Below are positions 56,240 to 64,000 of a DNA stretch of 64,000 bases, one piece after another. Made by a program: the position numbers and the translations under genes. The stretch is from positions 248,001 to 312,000 of the forward strand of contig NZ_BCUL01000001.1 of assembly GCF_001591265.1 (NCBI RefSeq). The letters run 5' to 3'. Source of the DNA: Moraxella atlantae NBRC 14588. Its GTDB lineage: Bacteria; Pseudomonadota; Gammaproteobacteria; Pseudomonadales; Moraxellaceae. Every line of letters begins with the position of its first letter. Within the stretch, counting starts at the first letter, position 1. A model generated the notes under the pieces. The model saw only the letters and a program-made list of their open reading frames with translations, did not search any database and was not told the origin of the DNA.

Positions 56240-56842
56240 TCAAACAAGTGGGTTTAAGGCATTGATCAGCCGTATTTCTTCATAACGATCAAGATCGCGT
56301 AACAAAATCGGACACGCCGAAATCCGATGTTCTGCCAAAAGTTTTGCCCGCTGTGTGCCATTGAGCAATGGCGTGCTCGGCGTGTACCAGTGATTATTTT
56401 TTTTAAGCACCAAATTGCCTATCGTGCAGTCTGTGACAAAGCCGTGTTTGATGATGATCACCTCATCGCACGCACCGCGCTGCTGTAGTAGTGTATTGAG
56501 CTGATCGCGGTTGGTAAATTTGAGCGTATAATCAATGTCATCACAAATCACGGGTTGAAACGTTAGGTTGCCTCTACGCTGATAGCCAACTAAATGCATC
56601 GCCATGTCACTGGCGTTATAATCAATCCGACAGCGCATGAGCGAATGGTTGGGCGGATTATCTGCCAAAAATTTTTGTAAAACGCTTGCCAAATCAAACA
56701 CTTGATAACATTGTTTTGGATAAAAGCTTGCCAAGCTGTGCGCATAGCGGCGCTGATGGTGGGCAAGATTTTGCGGTTCGCCTTGCACAATAGCGATGGT
56801 TTCAAACAAGTCAAAAACGCGCGGATGATTAACCTGTGTCAT
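56240..56842 (-). CDS. pabC: aminodeoxychorismate lyase-like class IV enzyme
   Basis: A 200-residue class IV PLP enzyme, shorter than E. coli PabC (269). The PLP lysine is probably the K of YTLKFTNRDQ. DEVIIIKHGFVTDCTIGNLVLKK and TPLLNGTQRAKLL are typical class IV segments. PabC releases pyruvate from aminodeoxychorismate to give 4-aminobenzoate. Its ATG overlaps the TGA of pabB (ATGA), which supports the assignment even though the protein is short. Confidence 0.8.
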   Translation of the reverse strand: MTQVNHPRVFDLFETIAIVQGEPQNLAHHQRRYAHSLASFYPKQCYQVFDLASVLQKFLADNPPNHSLMRCRIDYNASDMAMHLVGYQRRGNLTFQPVICDDIDYTLKFTNRDQLNTLLQQRGACDEVIIIKHGFVTDCTIGNLVLKKNNHWYTPSTPLLNGTQRAKLLAEHRISACPILLRDLDRYEEIRLINALNPLV

Positions 56843-57861
56843 GATACCGCGCCATCGGTCAGTGAGCTGGCTGAATTGGCAACAGGCAAGTAGACCTTTT
56901 TAAGCAGCTCGTCATATTCTTGTTTGGCATCGCTCAATGCTGTGATACCGCCACCGCTGCGAAAATACAATTGCTCGCCTTGTTGCTCAATGTAGCGAAT
57001 CGCCACCGCGCTAACCAATGCTTCACCCAAAAACAGCCCAAACACCCCCGTGTAATAGCCGCGCGGTTGTCCCTCTGCTTGGCGGATAACTTCAAGCGTT
57101 TTTTGTTTAGGCGCGCCACAGATTGACCCTGCAGGCAGCAGTGTTGCCAAGAGTGTGCCAATCCGTGCTTGCCAATTTTGCTCTAATTTGCCCGTGATGT
57201 GAGAACTGGTTTGTAAAATATCGCCGTGATGCGTGGTGACGCTATCCACGTAGCGAAATTTATCCACTTTAACGTGAGTGGCAACCATGGCTAAATCGTT
57301 TCTTAACAAATCAACGATGGTGTAATGCTCTTGTTTTTCTTTGATATTATCCAGCAGTTGTTGTTCGGCGTTGGCAAGGTTTGCTGCTATCGTGCCCTTC
57401 ATCGGGTAGGTGTGAATTTGGTTGTGATGAATTTCAACAAAGCACTCGGGTGAAAAACAAACAAACGCATCTTTTAGCCAAATTTTGTATTTGGCTTGTC
57501 CTTGGTAAAACAGCTGCTCAAAATTTGTGCCAAGTGTAATCGGCGTGGGGCAGGTCAAATTAAGCAGGTAGGTGTCGCCATGCTGTAGAGCGCGCTGCAC
57601 ATGATCAAACGCTTGGCGATAATGATCAAAGCTTGGTGGCCACGCCTGTAGCGTGATAGGAAGCGGCGGCGGTGCATCGGTCGCCGCAAAATTGCGCAAG
57701 TGTTGCTGGCCAAACGTGATATCATACAGCACCCCTACCGACTTGGCTTGCGCAAGTGGCACAATCAACGGCTTTTGTTGTTCAAAATCAATCACAAACA
57801 AAAACGGCGCGCGCAGCTTGCCAAATACGTTGGCTTGTTGGATAAAGTATTCAAACGTCAT
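56839..57861 (-). CDS. pabB: aminodeoxychorismate synthase component I
   Basis: A 340-residue chorismate-utilising enzyme, shorter than E. coli PabB (453). It begins in the middle of the usual N-terminal domain. YPMKGTIAANLANAEQ holds the active-site Lys, and DLLRNDLAMVA and GSICGAPKQKTLEVI are family blocks. It adds ammonia, supplied by PabA, to chorismate for folate. pabA is divergent at 57930; pabC follows with a four-base overlap. Confidence 0.9.
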   Translation of the reverse strand: MTFEYFIQQANVFGKLRAPFLFVIDFEQQKPLIVPLAQAKSVGVLYDITFGQQHLRNFAATDAPPPLPITLQAWPPSFDHYRQAFDHVQRALQHGDTYLLNLTCPTPITLGTNFEQLFYQGQAKYKIWLKDAFVCFSPECFVEIHHNQIHTYPMKGTIAANLANAEQQLLDNIKEKQEHYTIVDLLRNDLAMVATHVKVDKFRYVDSVTTHHGDILQTSSHITGKLEQNWQARIGTLLATLLPAGSICGAPKQKTLEVIRQAEGQPRGYYTGVFGLFLGEALVSAVAIRYIEQQGEQLYFRSGGGITALSDAKQEYDELLKKVYLPVANSASSLTDGAVS

Positions 57862-57929
57862 GGTCAGGTATCAAAAAAAGTATTGCCTATAGCTTAGTCA
57901 AAACCCAACCATTTTGTAAAGATCAAATC

Positions 57930-58505
57930 ATGGCTAACAACATTGTACTCATTGATAACAACGATTCATTTACCTACAACTTGGTTGAACTGCTGCGTCA
58001 GTTGTCCTGTGACTTTGTGGTAATCAAGGTTGGTGATCTACAACTTGATAATGTGGCAAAATTTTCGCATCTCATCATCTCGCCTGGCCCTGATGTCCCA
58101 CGTGCTTATCCCAAAATTTATACCATGCTCAGCCAGTATTATCGTTCAAAAGCCATTCTTGGGATTTGCTTGGGTCATCAAATCATCGGTGAGTTTTTTG
58201 GCGCGACGACCTATAACTTGGCAACTCCACGCCATGGTATGACAGGCAAGGTAACGCTTGCTCCGTATTACACCAGCCCAATTTTTGCCCACCTTGCACC
58301 CAGTTTTGCGGTAGGCTTATATCATTCTTGGGCGATCGGGCGGCAAAATTTCCCCGAATGTTTACGCATCACCGCCACGTGCCAAGATGGTGTAATCATG
58401 GCGATTGAGCATGTCAGTCTGCCAATTTTTGGGGTGCAGTTTCACCCTGAGTCTTATATCTCAGCATTTGGCGAACAAATAATCCGCAACTTTGTTCGCC
58501 TGTGA
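57930..58505 (+). CDS. pabA: aminodeoxychorismate synthase glutaminase component
   Basis: A 191-residue class I glutamine amidotransferase. IDNNDSFTYNLVELL, ISPGPDVPRAYP, the nucleophile Cys in LGICLGHQIIGEFFG and the HPES triad part near FGVQFHPESYIS are all present. It frees ammonia from glutamine for PabB. It is divergent from pabB with only 68 bases between. TrpG is the alternative, but no trp gene is near. Confidence 0.9.
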   Translation: MANNIVLIDNNDSFTYNLVELLRQLSCDFVVIKVGDLQLDNVAKFSHLIISPGPDVPRAYPKIYTMLSQYYRSKAILGICLGHQIIGEFFGATTYNLATPRHGMTGKVTLAPYYTSPIFAHLAPSFAVGLYHSWAIGRQNFPECLRITATCQDGVIMAIEHVSLPIFGVQFHPESYISAFGEQIIRNFVRL

Positions 58506-58528
58506 CCGACTCGTCTTTGACACGCAGT

Positions 58529-61228
58529 TTACGCCAACATATTTGCCAAGGTTTCTTTGACATTTTTTGAGCTGATTTTTTTGCCAAAGTTTTGTAATTC
58601 GGCTTGGATATGCGATTTGGTCGGCTCAATCAACGCTTGCCAGTTTGATAACCCTTGCAGCAAGCGCGACGCAAGCAGCGGATTGCGCGCATCTAAGGTC
58701 ACAATCACCGCCAAAAACTCGCGCACACCGTCTGCTGTCCACAGCTTGGTGGGTTGTGATAACAAGCCGCCGATGACCGCACGTACACGGTTTGGCGTGT
58801 TGATATCAAAATCGGCATGCAGCATCAAGCCAAAGATGTCAAGTACGCTGCTATGACGGCTGCTGGCTTGCGCGCTAAACCACAAATCCATCACCAACGC
58901 GTCATGATGGAAGCGTTGATAAAAGTCTGCCAATAGCTGATCTTTGCTTGGTAAATCATGCTCAATCGCCGCCAATAACGCGCCTAAACGCTCAGTCATG
59001 CACGCCGCCGAATCATACTGTGTTTGCGCCCAATCTGCCGCTTGCGCCACACCTGCGGTCAATGCCATCTCTAACACCACATTGCGCCACGCGCGCACGC
59101 CCATAGCCGCTGCCGTATCCTCATACTGCCCTTGTGACAACTGAGCAAACGTGTCTTGATAAAACGCTGCCCAAGTATCGCATAGGCTGTCGGCAACTTG
59201 CTGCTTAATTTCACGATGCCGCGCTGCCACACGCTCTGGGTCATAATGGTGCGTCATGCCGCTTGCCAATTCGCGCTCGCTTGGCATATCCAGCAGCCGC
59301 GCTGCCAACATCGGGTCAGTCTTGGCAAGGCTTGGCAAACTGGCTTGCAGCGCGGCGATATACGCGGTAGGCTCATGGTATTGCAACAAAATACGGTTTA
59401 GCAAAATCTGCGCTGCTTGCCAGCGGTTAAAGCCGTTGGTTTCATGCTGCATCAAAAATGCCAAGTCCTCGGCACTGTAAGCAAAGTTTAGCTGCACAGG
59501 GGCAGAAAAATCGCGCAACAATGACACAACAACATCGCCTGTGATGTCAGCAAAATAAAATTCTTGTTTGGCTTGGGTCAAATACAACAAGTCTTCAACC
59601 AGCACTTTGCCCGTGGCACGATCAAAAATCGCCATCTTCACGGGAATTGGCAATGGACGGGCGGTAGGATAATTGGGCACTTGGCGCACTGCTTGGGTCA
59701 GCTCAAGCGTCAGACCCGCGTTATCTTGTCCTGCATCGTTTTGGCGCACCTCACCTGCCAATACAGGCGTACCTGCTTGTGTGTACCATGCCAAAAAGTC
59801 ATGCACCTTGTCATCGGCGATTGCCAATGCCGACAGCAAGTCCTCTACCGTCACCGCTTGGCCATCAAAGCGTTCAAAATAGGCATCGGTACCTTGGCGG
59901 AATTTGTCTTTACCCAAGAAATTGGCGATCATGCGCACAATTTCTGCGCCTTTTTCATACACAGTTGCGGTATAAAAATTGTTAATCTCAACAAAGTGGT
60001 CGGGGCGCGGTGGGTGCGCCAATGGACCTGCATCCTCGGGAAATTGAAACGCGCGCAACGTGGCGACATCGTCAATGCGTTGTACGGCAGGCGAATGCAA
60101 AGTAGCCGAGAATGACTGGTCACGAAACACGGTAAAGCCTTCTTTAAGGCACAGTTGAAACCAATCACGGCAAGTAATGCGGTTGCCCGTCCAGTTGTGG
60201 AAATATTCGTGCGAAATCACTGACTTAACGTTAAAATTGCGGCGGTCGGTGGTGGTCTCTGGGCTCGATAGCACACACGCGGTATTAAAGATATTCAAGC
60301 CCTTGTTTTCCATTGCGCCCATGTTAAATTGGCTGACCGCAACAATCATATAACGGTCAAGGTCATACGCGCGCCCGTAGTTGTCTTCATCCCAACGCAT
60401 GGCATCTTTAAGGGCCTGCATAGCAACGTGGCATTGCTCGATGTTCTCGGGCTTGGCATACACCTCCAGTAGTACCTCGCGCCCTTCACTGGTTGTGTAA
60501 TGGTCGGTTAGCGTCACCAAATCCGCCATCACACAAGCAAACAAATAGCTGGGTTTTTTGGTTGGGTCTTGCCACACAGCAAAATGGCGGTTCTCGTTGA
60601 GCTTACCGCTGTCAATCAAATTACCGTTTGCCAATAACGTTGGATAGCGGTTATCCGCCTCAATACGCGTGGTAAAGGTCGCCAACACGTCGGGGCGGTC
60701 GGGGTAAAAGGTGATTTTACGAAAACCTTCAGGCTCACATTGGGTGACAAACATGGTGTCGCTGCCCTCGCCTGCTTGATACAGCCCTTCAAGGCTGGTA
60801 TTGGTCTGTGGCACGATGGTGACGACAGTTTCTAGGCGGCAAGTATCAGGCGCGTTGGCAATTACCAGTTGCTCGGCATCAAGCTGATAATCTGCCGCGC
60901 TTAATGCTTGCCCGTTTAGGCTGATGGATTGTAAAGTCAAGTCACGCCCAAATAGCACCAAATCGCCTGCCGTTTTGCGCTGCAAGGTCAAATTTGCCAC
61001 CACACGCGCGTGATCATCAAATAGCTGAATGGTCAAATCAATATGCTCAACACCAAACGCAGGCGGCGTGTAATCTTTTAGATAGATTTTTTGTGGTGCG
61101 TTGTCAGGCGTGTCGGTGGGTGCTTGCGCTGTTTCATCCTCTGGGGTCGGCAGATGGGCAGGCACATCGGGCATTTCAGGATTGATGAGTTCGGGGGCGG
61201 CGACTTGGTCGGTTAGCGTGTTGGTCAT
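58529..61228 (-). CDS. pepN: aminopeptidase N (M1 family)
   Basis: An 899-residue M1 zinc metallopeptidase that removes N-terminal residues from peptides in the cytoplasm. The exopeptidase motif GAMENKGLN is near 303-311, and the zinc site HEYFHNW starts at His340, with Glu341 catalytic and His344 the second ligand; KEGFTVFRDQ holds the third ligand Glu. The first 45 residues are a Pro/Ala/Asp-rich leader not present in E. coli PepN. It converges with pabA at 23 bases. Confidence 0.95.
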   Translation of the reverse strand: MTNTLTDQVAAPELINPEMPDVPAHLPTPEDETAQAPTDTPDNAPQKIYLKDYTPPAFGVEHIDLTIQLFDDHARVVANLTLQRKTAGDLVLFGRDLTLQSISLNGQALSAADYQLDAEQLVIANAPDTCRLETVVTIVPQTNTSLEGLYQAGEGSDTMFVTQCEPEGFRKITFYPDRPDVLATFTTRIEADNRYPTLLANGNLIDSGKLNENRHFAVWQDPTKKPSYLFACVMADLVTLTDHYTTSEGREVLLEVYAKPENIEQCHVAMQALKDAMRWDEDNYGRAYDLDRYMIVAVSQFNMGAMENKGLNIFNTACVLSSPETTTDRRNFNVKSVISHEYFHNWTGNRITCRDWFQLCLKEGFTVFRDQSFSATLHSPAVQRIDDVATLRAFQFPEDAGPLAHPPRPDHFVEINNFYTATVYEKGAEIVRMIANFLGKDKFRQGTDAYFERFDGQAVTVEDLLSALAIADDKVHDFLAWYTQAGTPVLAGEVRQNDAGQDNAGLTLELTQAVRQVPNYPTARPLPIPVKMAIFDRATGKVLVEDLLYLTQAKQEFYFADITGDVVVSLLRDFSAPVQLNFAYSAEDLAFLMQHETNGFNRWQAAQILLNRILLQYHEPTAYIAALQASLPSLAKTDPMLAARLLDMPSERELASGMTHHYDPERVAARHREIKQQVADSLCDTWAAFYQDTFAQLSQGQYEDTAAAMGVRAWRNVVLEMALTAGVAQAADWAQTQYDSAACMTERLGALLAAIEHDLPSKDQLLADFYQRFHHDALVMDLWFSAQASSRHSSVLDIFGLMLHADFDINTPNRVRAVIGGLLSQPTKLWTADGVREFLAVIVTLDARNPLLASRLLQGLSNWQALIEPTKSHIQAELQNFGKKISSKNVKETLANMLA

Positions 61229-61399
61229 GATATTCTCAATATTGTTCAGTTATTAAAAAGTTTTACCCAAAAATTTGGCAAAATGCGATTGGTTGGTTTA
61301 GATCATAAGGGCTAAGTGTCAAATTCTCAATTATGCGCACTTAGCACCGATTTGGCAAATCTTGTCACAAAAATCTCACGCTTGCGCTTGATAAAATCG

Positions 61400-61480
61400 A
61401 TGAAAACTTACCCCTACCATCTGGTTAATGTATTTGCCGAAACCCATTTTGGCGGCAATCCGCTTGCCGTGTTTCCGTTC
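61400..61480 (+). pseudogene. phzF-like gene, N-terminal scrap
   Basis: A frame starting at the ATG at 61400 reads YHLVNVFAETHFGGNPLAVFP, the exact start of PhzF-family epimerase-like proteins. The homology ends about base 61480 and the frame runs on into unrelated sequence to 61546. Nothing of the remaining ~240 residues occurs on the other side of the IS607-type element. The 61229-61399 gap holds no recognisable feature. Confidence 0.7.
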
Positions 61481-61613
61481 CGAAAAACCTACCTAAATCT
61501 ACCAAATGGCAAATTTAGCGTTTTCTTTCTACTTCACCGTTGTTAGCTTGCTGCCATTGGGCTAAAGTCTTACATCAACTCCATAGACTGACACGGTGGA
61601 ACTCACCGCCTTA

Positions 61614-61633
61614 TTAACTGCCTAGGCAGTTAA
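61614..61633. repeat. perfect 20-bp palindrome at the tnpB stop
   Basis: TTAACTGCCTAGGCAGTTAA is its own reverse complement; the tnpB TAG is at 61622-61624, inside it. A smaller GGTG/CACC hairpin lies just beyond, near 61595-61607. Confidence 0.9.
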
Positions 61634-62779
61634 AACTTTTGTTGCGTTGTTTAAAATATTGATACTGGCATTTACATCACGGTCATGTTGTTTGTGACAG
61701 CTAGGGCATTGCCAGTTACGCACATTCAAGGCTAAATCCGCTTTAGCCATAACAAAACCGCAATTTGAGCAGGTTTTGCTTGACGGATAAAATCTATCCA
61801 CTTCTTTAACGACTTTGCCCCATTGGTTTGCCTTGTAAATCAGTTGGCGTTTAAACTCGTAAAAACCTAAATCGCTAATGGCTCGGCTTAATTTACGGTT
61901 TTGTACCATGCCTTTGACATTCAGATTTTCAAGGCAAATCACATCATAGCCTTTAACAAGCTGTGTGGTGAGTTTGTGACTAAAGTCTTGGCGGATATTG
62001 CTGATTTTGGCGTGTAATCGTGATAGCTTGGTTTTCGCTTTGGCACGATTGTTACTACCTTTTTGTTTACGGCTAAGTTGTTTGCTTAGGCGTTTGAGTT
62101 TTTGTAATTGCTGTTTAAGTGGTTTGGGTGCTTGGATTTTTGTACCGTCTGATAACACGGCTAAGTCGGTAATACCTAAGTCAATACCCACTGCTTTACC
62201 TGTTTTGGGTAAATGGTTTGTGACAGCTTCGAGTTTAACAGCAATACTGACAAACCAGTTTTCACCACGCTTAAAAACTTTGGCAGATAGGATTTTACCA
62301 TCATAGCGTAAGGGTTCACGCATTTTGACCCAACCAAGGTTAGGAATTTTGATACGTTTGTGATCTATTTTAAATTGGTCGTTGGAGAGGCTAAATCTGT
62401 CGTTTACGCCTTTTTTGCGAAATTGTGGGTATTTAGCTTCCCCTTTAAAAAAGCGTTTGAATGCGTCCCCGAGTTGCATAATGGCAAGCTGTGGGCTACA
62501 TTTGGTAACTTCTAACATAAAGGGAAACTGAGTGCGTTTGATGGCGTTAAGCTGTTTACGCAAGCTGCCTTGCGATGGCTTGTTTAGTTTGGTGATGTCA
62601 ATTTCAATGCCTTTTGCTAAACAATCATCACGGTAAGCCTTGTCTGCTTGATATTGGGTTTGCCATTCTGCCAACGCCCAGTTATAGGCAAGGCGAGCGA
62701 CACCGCAAGCTTTAGCAAAGTAGGTGGCTTGTTTGTCGGTAGGGTCAAGTCGAATGATGTGTCCACGAATGACGGTCAT
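61622..62779 (-). CDS. TnpB, RNA-guided nuclease (IS607-associated)
   Basis: A 385-residue TnpB with all parts visible: RuvC Asp200 in GIDLGITDL, Glu284 in CLENLNVKGM and Asp368 in HDRDVNAS, and two zinc Cys pairs, CSNC and CPSC. It is therefore likely active as a DNA nuclease guided by an RNA made from the element's right end. TnpB is not itself the transposase. Its ATG overlaps the remnant tnpA stop. It belongs to a different TnpB group from the broken one at 52.6 kb. Confidence 0.9.
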   Translation of the reverse strand: MTVIRGHIIRLDPTDKQATYFAKACGVARLAYNWALAEWQTQYQADKAYRDDCLAKGIEIDITKLNKPSQGSLRKQLNAIKRTQFPFMLEVTKCSPQLAIMQLGDAFKRFFKGEAKYPQFRKKGVNDRFSLSNDQFKIDHKRIKIPNLGWVKMREPLRYDGKILSAKVFKRGENWFVSIAVKLEAVTNHLPKTGKAVGIDLGITDLAVLSDGTKIQAPKPLKQQLQKLKRLSKQLSRKQKGSNNRAKAKTKLSRLHAKISNIRQDFSHKLTTQLVKGYDVICLENLNVKGMVQNRKLSRAISDLGFYEFKRQLIYKANQWGKVVKEVDRFYPSSKTCSNCGFVMAKADLALNVRNWQCPSCHKQHDRDVNASINILNNATKVLTA

Positions 62780-62943
62780 TCTAAAACCTCTTTGACGGCT
62801 TCGAGTAGTTGTTTATTTTTCTTACTGCGTGAGCCGTAAAGCCGTGCTCAAAATACGGTGATAATTTCGAGTACGTCTTGGGCGAGTTCCTCTTCAAAGG
62901 ATAGGTTTTCGCCTTGATTGATGCTTATTAATCTATTCATCAT
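62776..62943 (-). pseudogene. C-terminal remnant of an IS607-type serine recombinase (TnpA)
   Basis: The minus strand reads LSFEEELAQDVLEIITVF, a stop, then ARLYGSRSKKNK and LLEAVKEVLE. This is the last part of IS607 TnpA, in which VFSARLYGSRS is typical. The stop (TGA at 62848-62850) stands where the Ser codon (TCA) should be. The N-terminal DNA-binding and catalytic domains, about 150 residues, are missing. Confidence 0.8.
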
Positions 62944-62983
62944 GGGTATTATTGAATAGATTTAGTTAGATTTCAATAAGCAG

Positions 62984-63496
62984 TTAGTAACCCTGCTTTT
63001 TGGCAGCACGACGCTTGCGAAAAAAATCTTGCAACAAAATACGACTTTGCTCTGCCAATAGCCCTTGCTCTACCTGTAAGTGGTGATTATAAAACGTTTG
63101 TTGGCAAAAATTTTGCTGGCTGACAATCACACCTGCTTTGGGCTCAGTTGCTGCAAACACCAACCGCGCCACACGGGCATGGATCAGTGCGCCCAAACAC
63201 ATTGTGCATGGTTCTAGCGTAACGTATAGCGTGCAATCAGGTGGCAAACGGTAGTTTTTTAGTCGCGCACACGCCTGCCGAACCGCCACCACTTCGGCAT
63301 GTGCAGTCGCGTCGTGGCGCAAAATCGGCTGGTTAAACCCCGTCGCAAGAATGCGCTGATCATGCACCAACACCGCGCCCACAGGCACTTCGCCCAAGCT
63401 ACCGCCGTATGCTGCACACCCCAGCGCGATGGTCATAAAACTGCTGTCTAAATCGCTAAAAACTGGCGGCTCTAAGCGCACATCATTACAGATCAT
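62984..63496 (-). CDS. tadA: tRNA-specific adenosine deaminase
   Basis: A 170-residue deaminase that converts the wobble adenosine of tRNA-Arg(ACG) to inosine, an essential reaction. The zinc site is HAEVVAV (His and catalytic Glu) with EPCTMCLGAL (two Cys). PVGAVLVHD lies upstream. The first 20 residues form an extra leader; a later Met (FMTIALG) could also be the start. ung lies 17 bases upstream on the same strand. Confidence 0.93.
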   Translation of the reverse strand: MICNDVRLEPPVFSDLDSSFMTIALGCAAYGGSLGEVPVGAVLVHDQRILATGFNQPILRHDATAHAEVVAVRQACARLKNYRLPPDCTLYVTLEPCTMCLGALIHARVARLVFAATEPKAGVIVSQQNFCQQTFYNHHLQVEQGLLAEQSRILLQDFFRKRRAAKKQGY

Positions 63497-63513
63497 GGCA
63501 CAATCGCGGCGTG

Positions 63514-64000
63514 TTACTGCGGCAACTGCCAGTCAATCGGCGTTTTGCCGTGTGCTTTTAGATAGTCATTGGCTTTAGAAAATGGGCGCGTACCAAAAAA
63601 TCCACCTTGATTTGCGCTCAAGGGGGATGGATGTTTGGCGGTTAAAATCAAATGCCGCTTTGGGTCGATAAAGCGCCCTTTTTTCTGCGCGTAGCTACCC
63701 CATAGGATAAACACGCAATGTTGGCACTTATCATTGACTGCCGCGATGACCGCGTCGGTAAATCGCTCCCAACCTTTGCCCTGATGACTGCCTGCATTGC
63801 CTGCCTGCACCGACAGCATGCTGTTAAGCAGTAGCACACCCTGCTGCGCCCAATACGTCAAGTCGCCGTGGCGTGATGGCGTAATGCCGATATCCTGCGC
63901 CAACTCCCGCAAAATATTATTAAGACTTGGTGGAATATGCACGCCTTTGGGCACCGAAAACGACAAGCCCATGGCTTGATTGGCACCATGATACGGGTCT
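63514..64000 (-). CDS. ung: uracil-DNA glycosylase (partial)
   Basis: The C-terminal 161 residues of family 1 UNG, which removes uracil from DNA. The window edge cuts it just inside the active-site motif: [17 protein letters not shown] with its water-activating Asp is visible. [11 protein letters not shown] and the late [14 protein letters not shown], with the catalytic His loop, complete the family signature. The start lies beyond base 64000. Confidence 0.93.
   Translation of the reverse strand, partial: DPYHGANQAMGLSFSVPKGVHIPPSLNNILRELAQDIGITPSRHGDLTYWAQQGVLLLNSMLSVQAGNAGSHQGKGWERFTDAVIAAVNDKCQHCVFILWGSYAQKKGRFIDPKRHLILTAKHPSPLSANQGGFFGTRPFSKANDYLKAHGKTPIDWQLPQ

Larger units (their letters stand above)
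61500..62960 (-). mobile_element. IS607-type element with intact tnpB and decayed tnpA
   Basis: It holds a complete tnpB and, upstream, only the last ~55 codons of a serine-recombinase tnpA, overlapping tnpB by ATGA. Such a gene pair is typical of IS607. The recombinase is not functional, so the element is likely stranded. The ends are estimated from the phzF break and the tadA stop. Confidence 0.7.

Noticed and set aside
61614-61633. The palindrome as an ordinary rho-independent terminator of tnpB
   Set aside because: It is AT-rich at its ends and no clear T-run follows on the minus strand.
1-64000. CRISPR arrays, rRNA or tRNA genes
   Set aside because: I found no regularly spaced repeats and no recognisable rRNA or tRNA sequence in any intergenic gap.

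Overview
The window looks like chromosomal DNA of a gammaproteobacterium, most likely a Moraxellaceae member of the Moraxella/Faucicola type. I infer this from gene content and protein style: divergent bamD and rluD, a CysB-type LysR regulator beside selO, and proteins with long Q/N/T/P-rich linkers. There are no rRNA or tRNA genes, no CRISPR array and no prophage. Nearly all of the sequence is coding.

Layout. 1-3.5 kb, minus strand: accB-like, accC-like, pxpB and pxpC (pxpC cut by the window edge). Together they encode all parts of a split urea-carboxylase-like biotin enzyme. 3.6-6.9 kb, plus: a BASS-like membrane transporter, thiE and gabD. 7.1-8.9 kb, minus: an Asp-nucleophile alpha/beta hydrolase and an RluA-family pseudouridine synthase, followed by a scrap of an IS3-type transposase. 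9.2-21.4 kb, minus: a seven-gene unit of vWA protein, PP2C phosphatase, Ser/Thr kinase, zinc-ribbon/RDD membrane protein, FtsW/RodA-like protein, penicillin-binding transpeptidase and a protein of unknown function. This is the most interesting part of the window. It joins a TerY-P/YegI-PphC-YegL-like phosphosignalling triad to a peptidoglycan polymerase/transpeptidase pair, a layout that recalls the actinobacterial pstP-rodA-pbpA-pknAB cluster.

21.7-25.4 kb, minus: an aromatic/aspartate aminotransferase, a beta-helix protein and a WavE-type surface-polysaccharide protein. 25.5-31 kb: an MliC-like lipoprotein, rluD (minus), bamD and dnaG. 31-35.7 kb, minus: an ABC1/UbiB-type kinase, a MoeB/ThiF enzyme, prmC and an AmpG-like permease. 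A 16-bp repeat is scattered through this block. 35.9-42.8 kb, plus: cysB, selO, maeB, cca and aroQ. 42.8-52.2 kb, minus: cysS, tamB and tamA, the last two forming the outer-membrane translocation and assembly module.

52.5-53.8 kb: a decayed single-gene tnpB (IS605/IS1341-type) element. 53.8-58.5 kb: an LplT-like MFS protein, an NfsA-like nitroreductase, pabC, pabB and divergent pabA. 58.5-61.2 kb, minus: pepN. 61.4-63 kb: an IS607-type element with intact tnpB and a decayed tnpA, lying against a truncated phzF. 63-64 kb, minus: tadA and ung (ung cut by the window edge).

Limits: everything here comes from reading the sequence and from family knowledge. No database search was run. Promoters and terminators are consensus or hairpin matches, and start codons were chosen by Shine-Dalgarno spacing and expected protein length.
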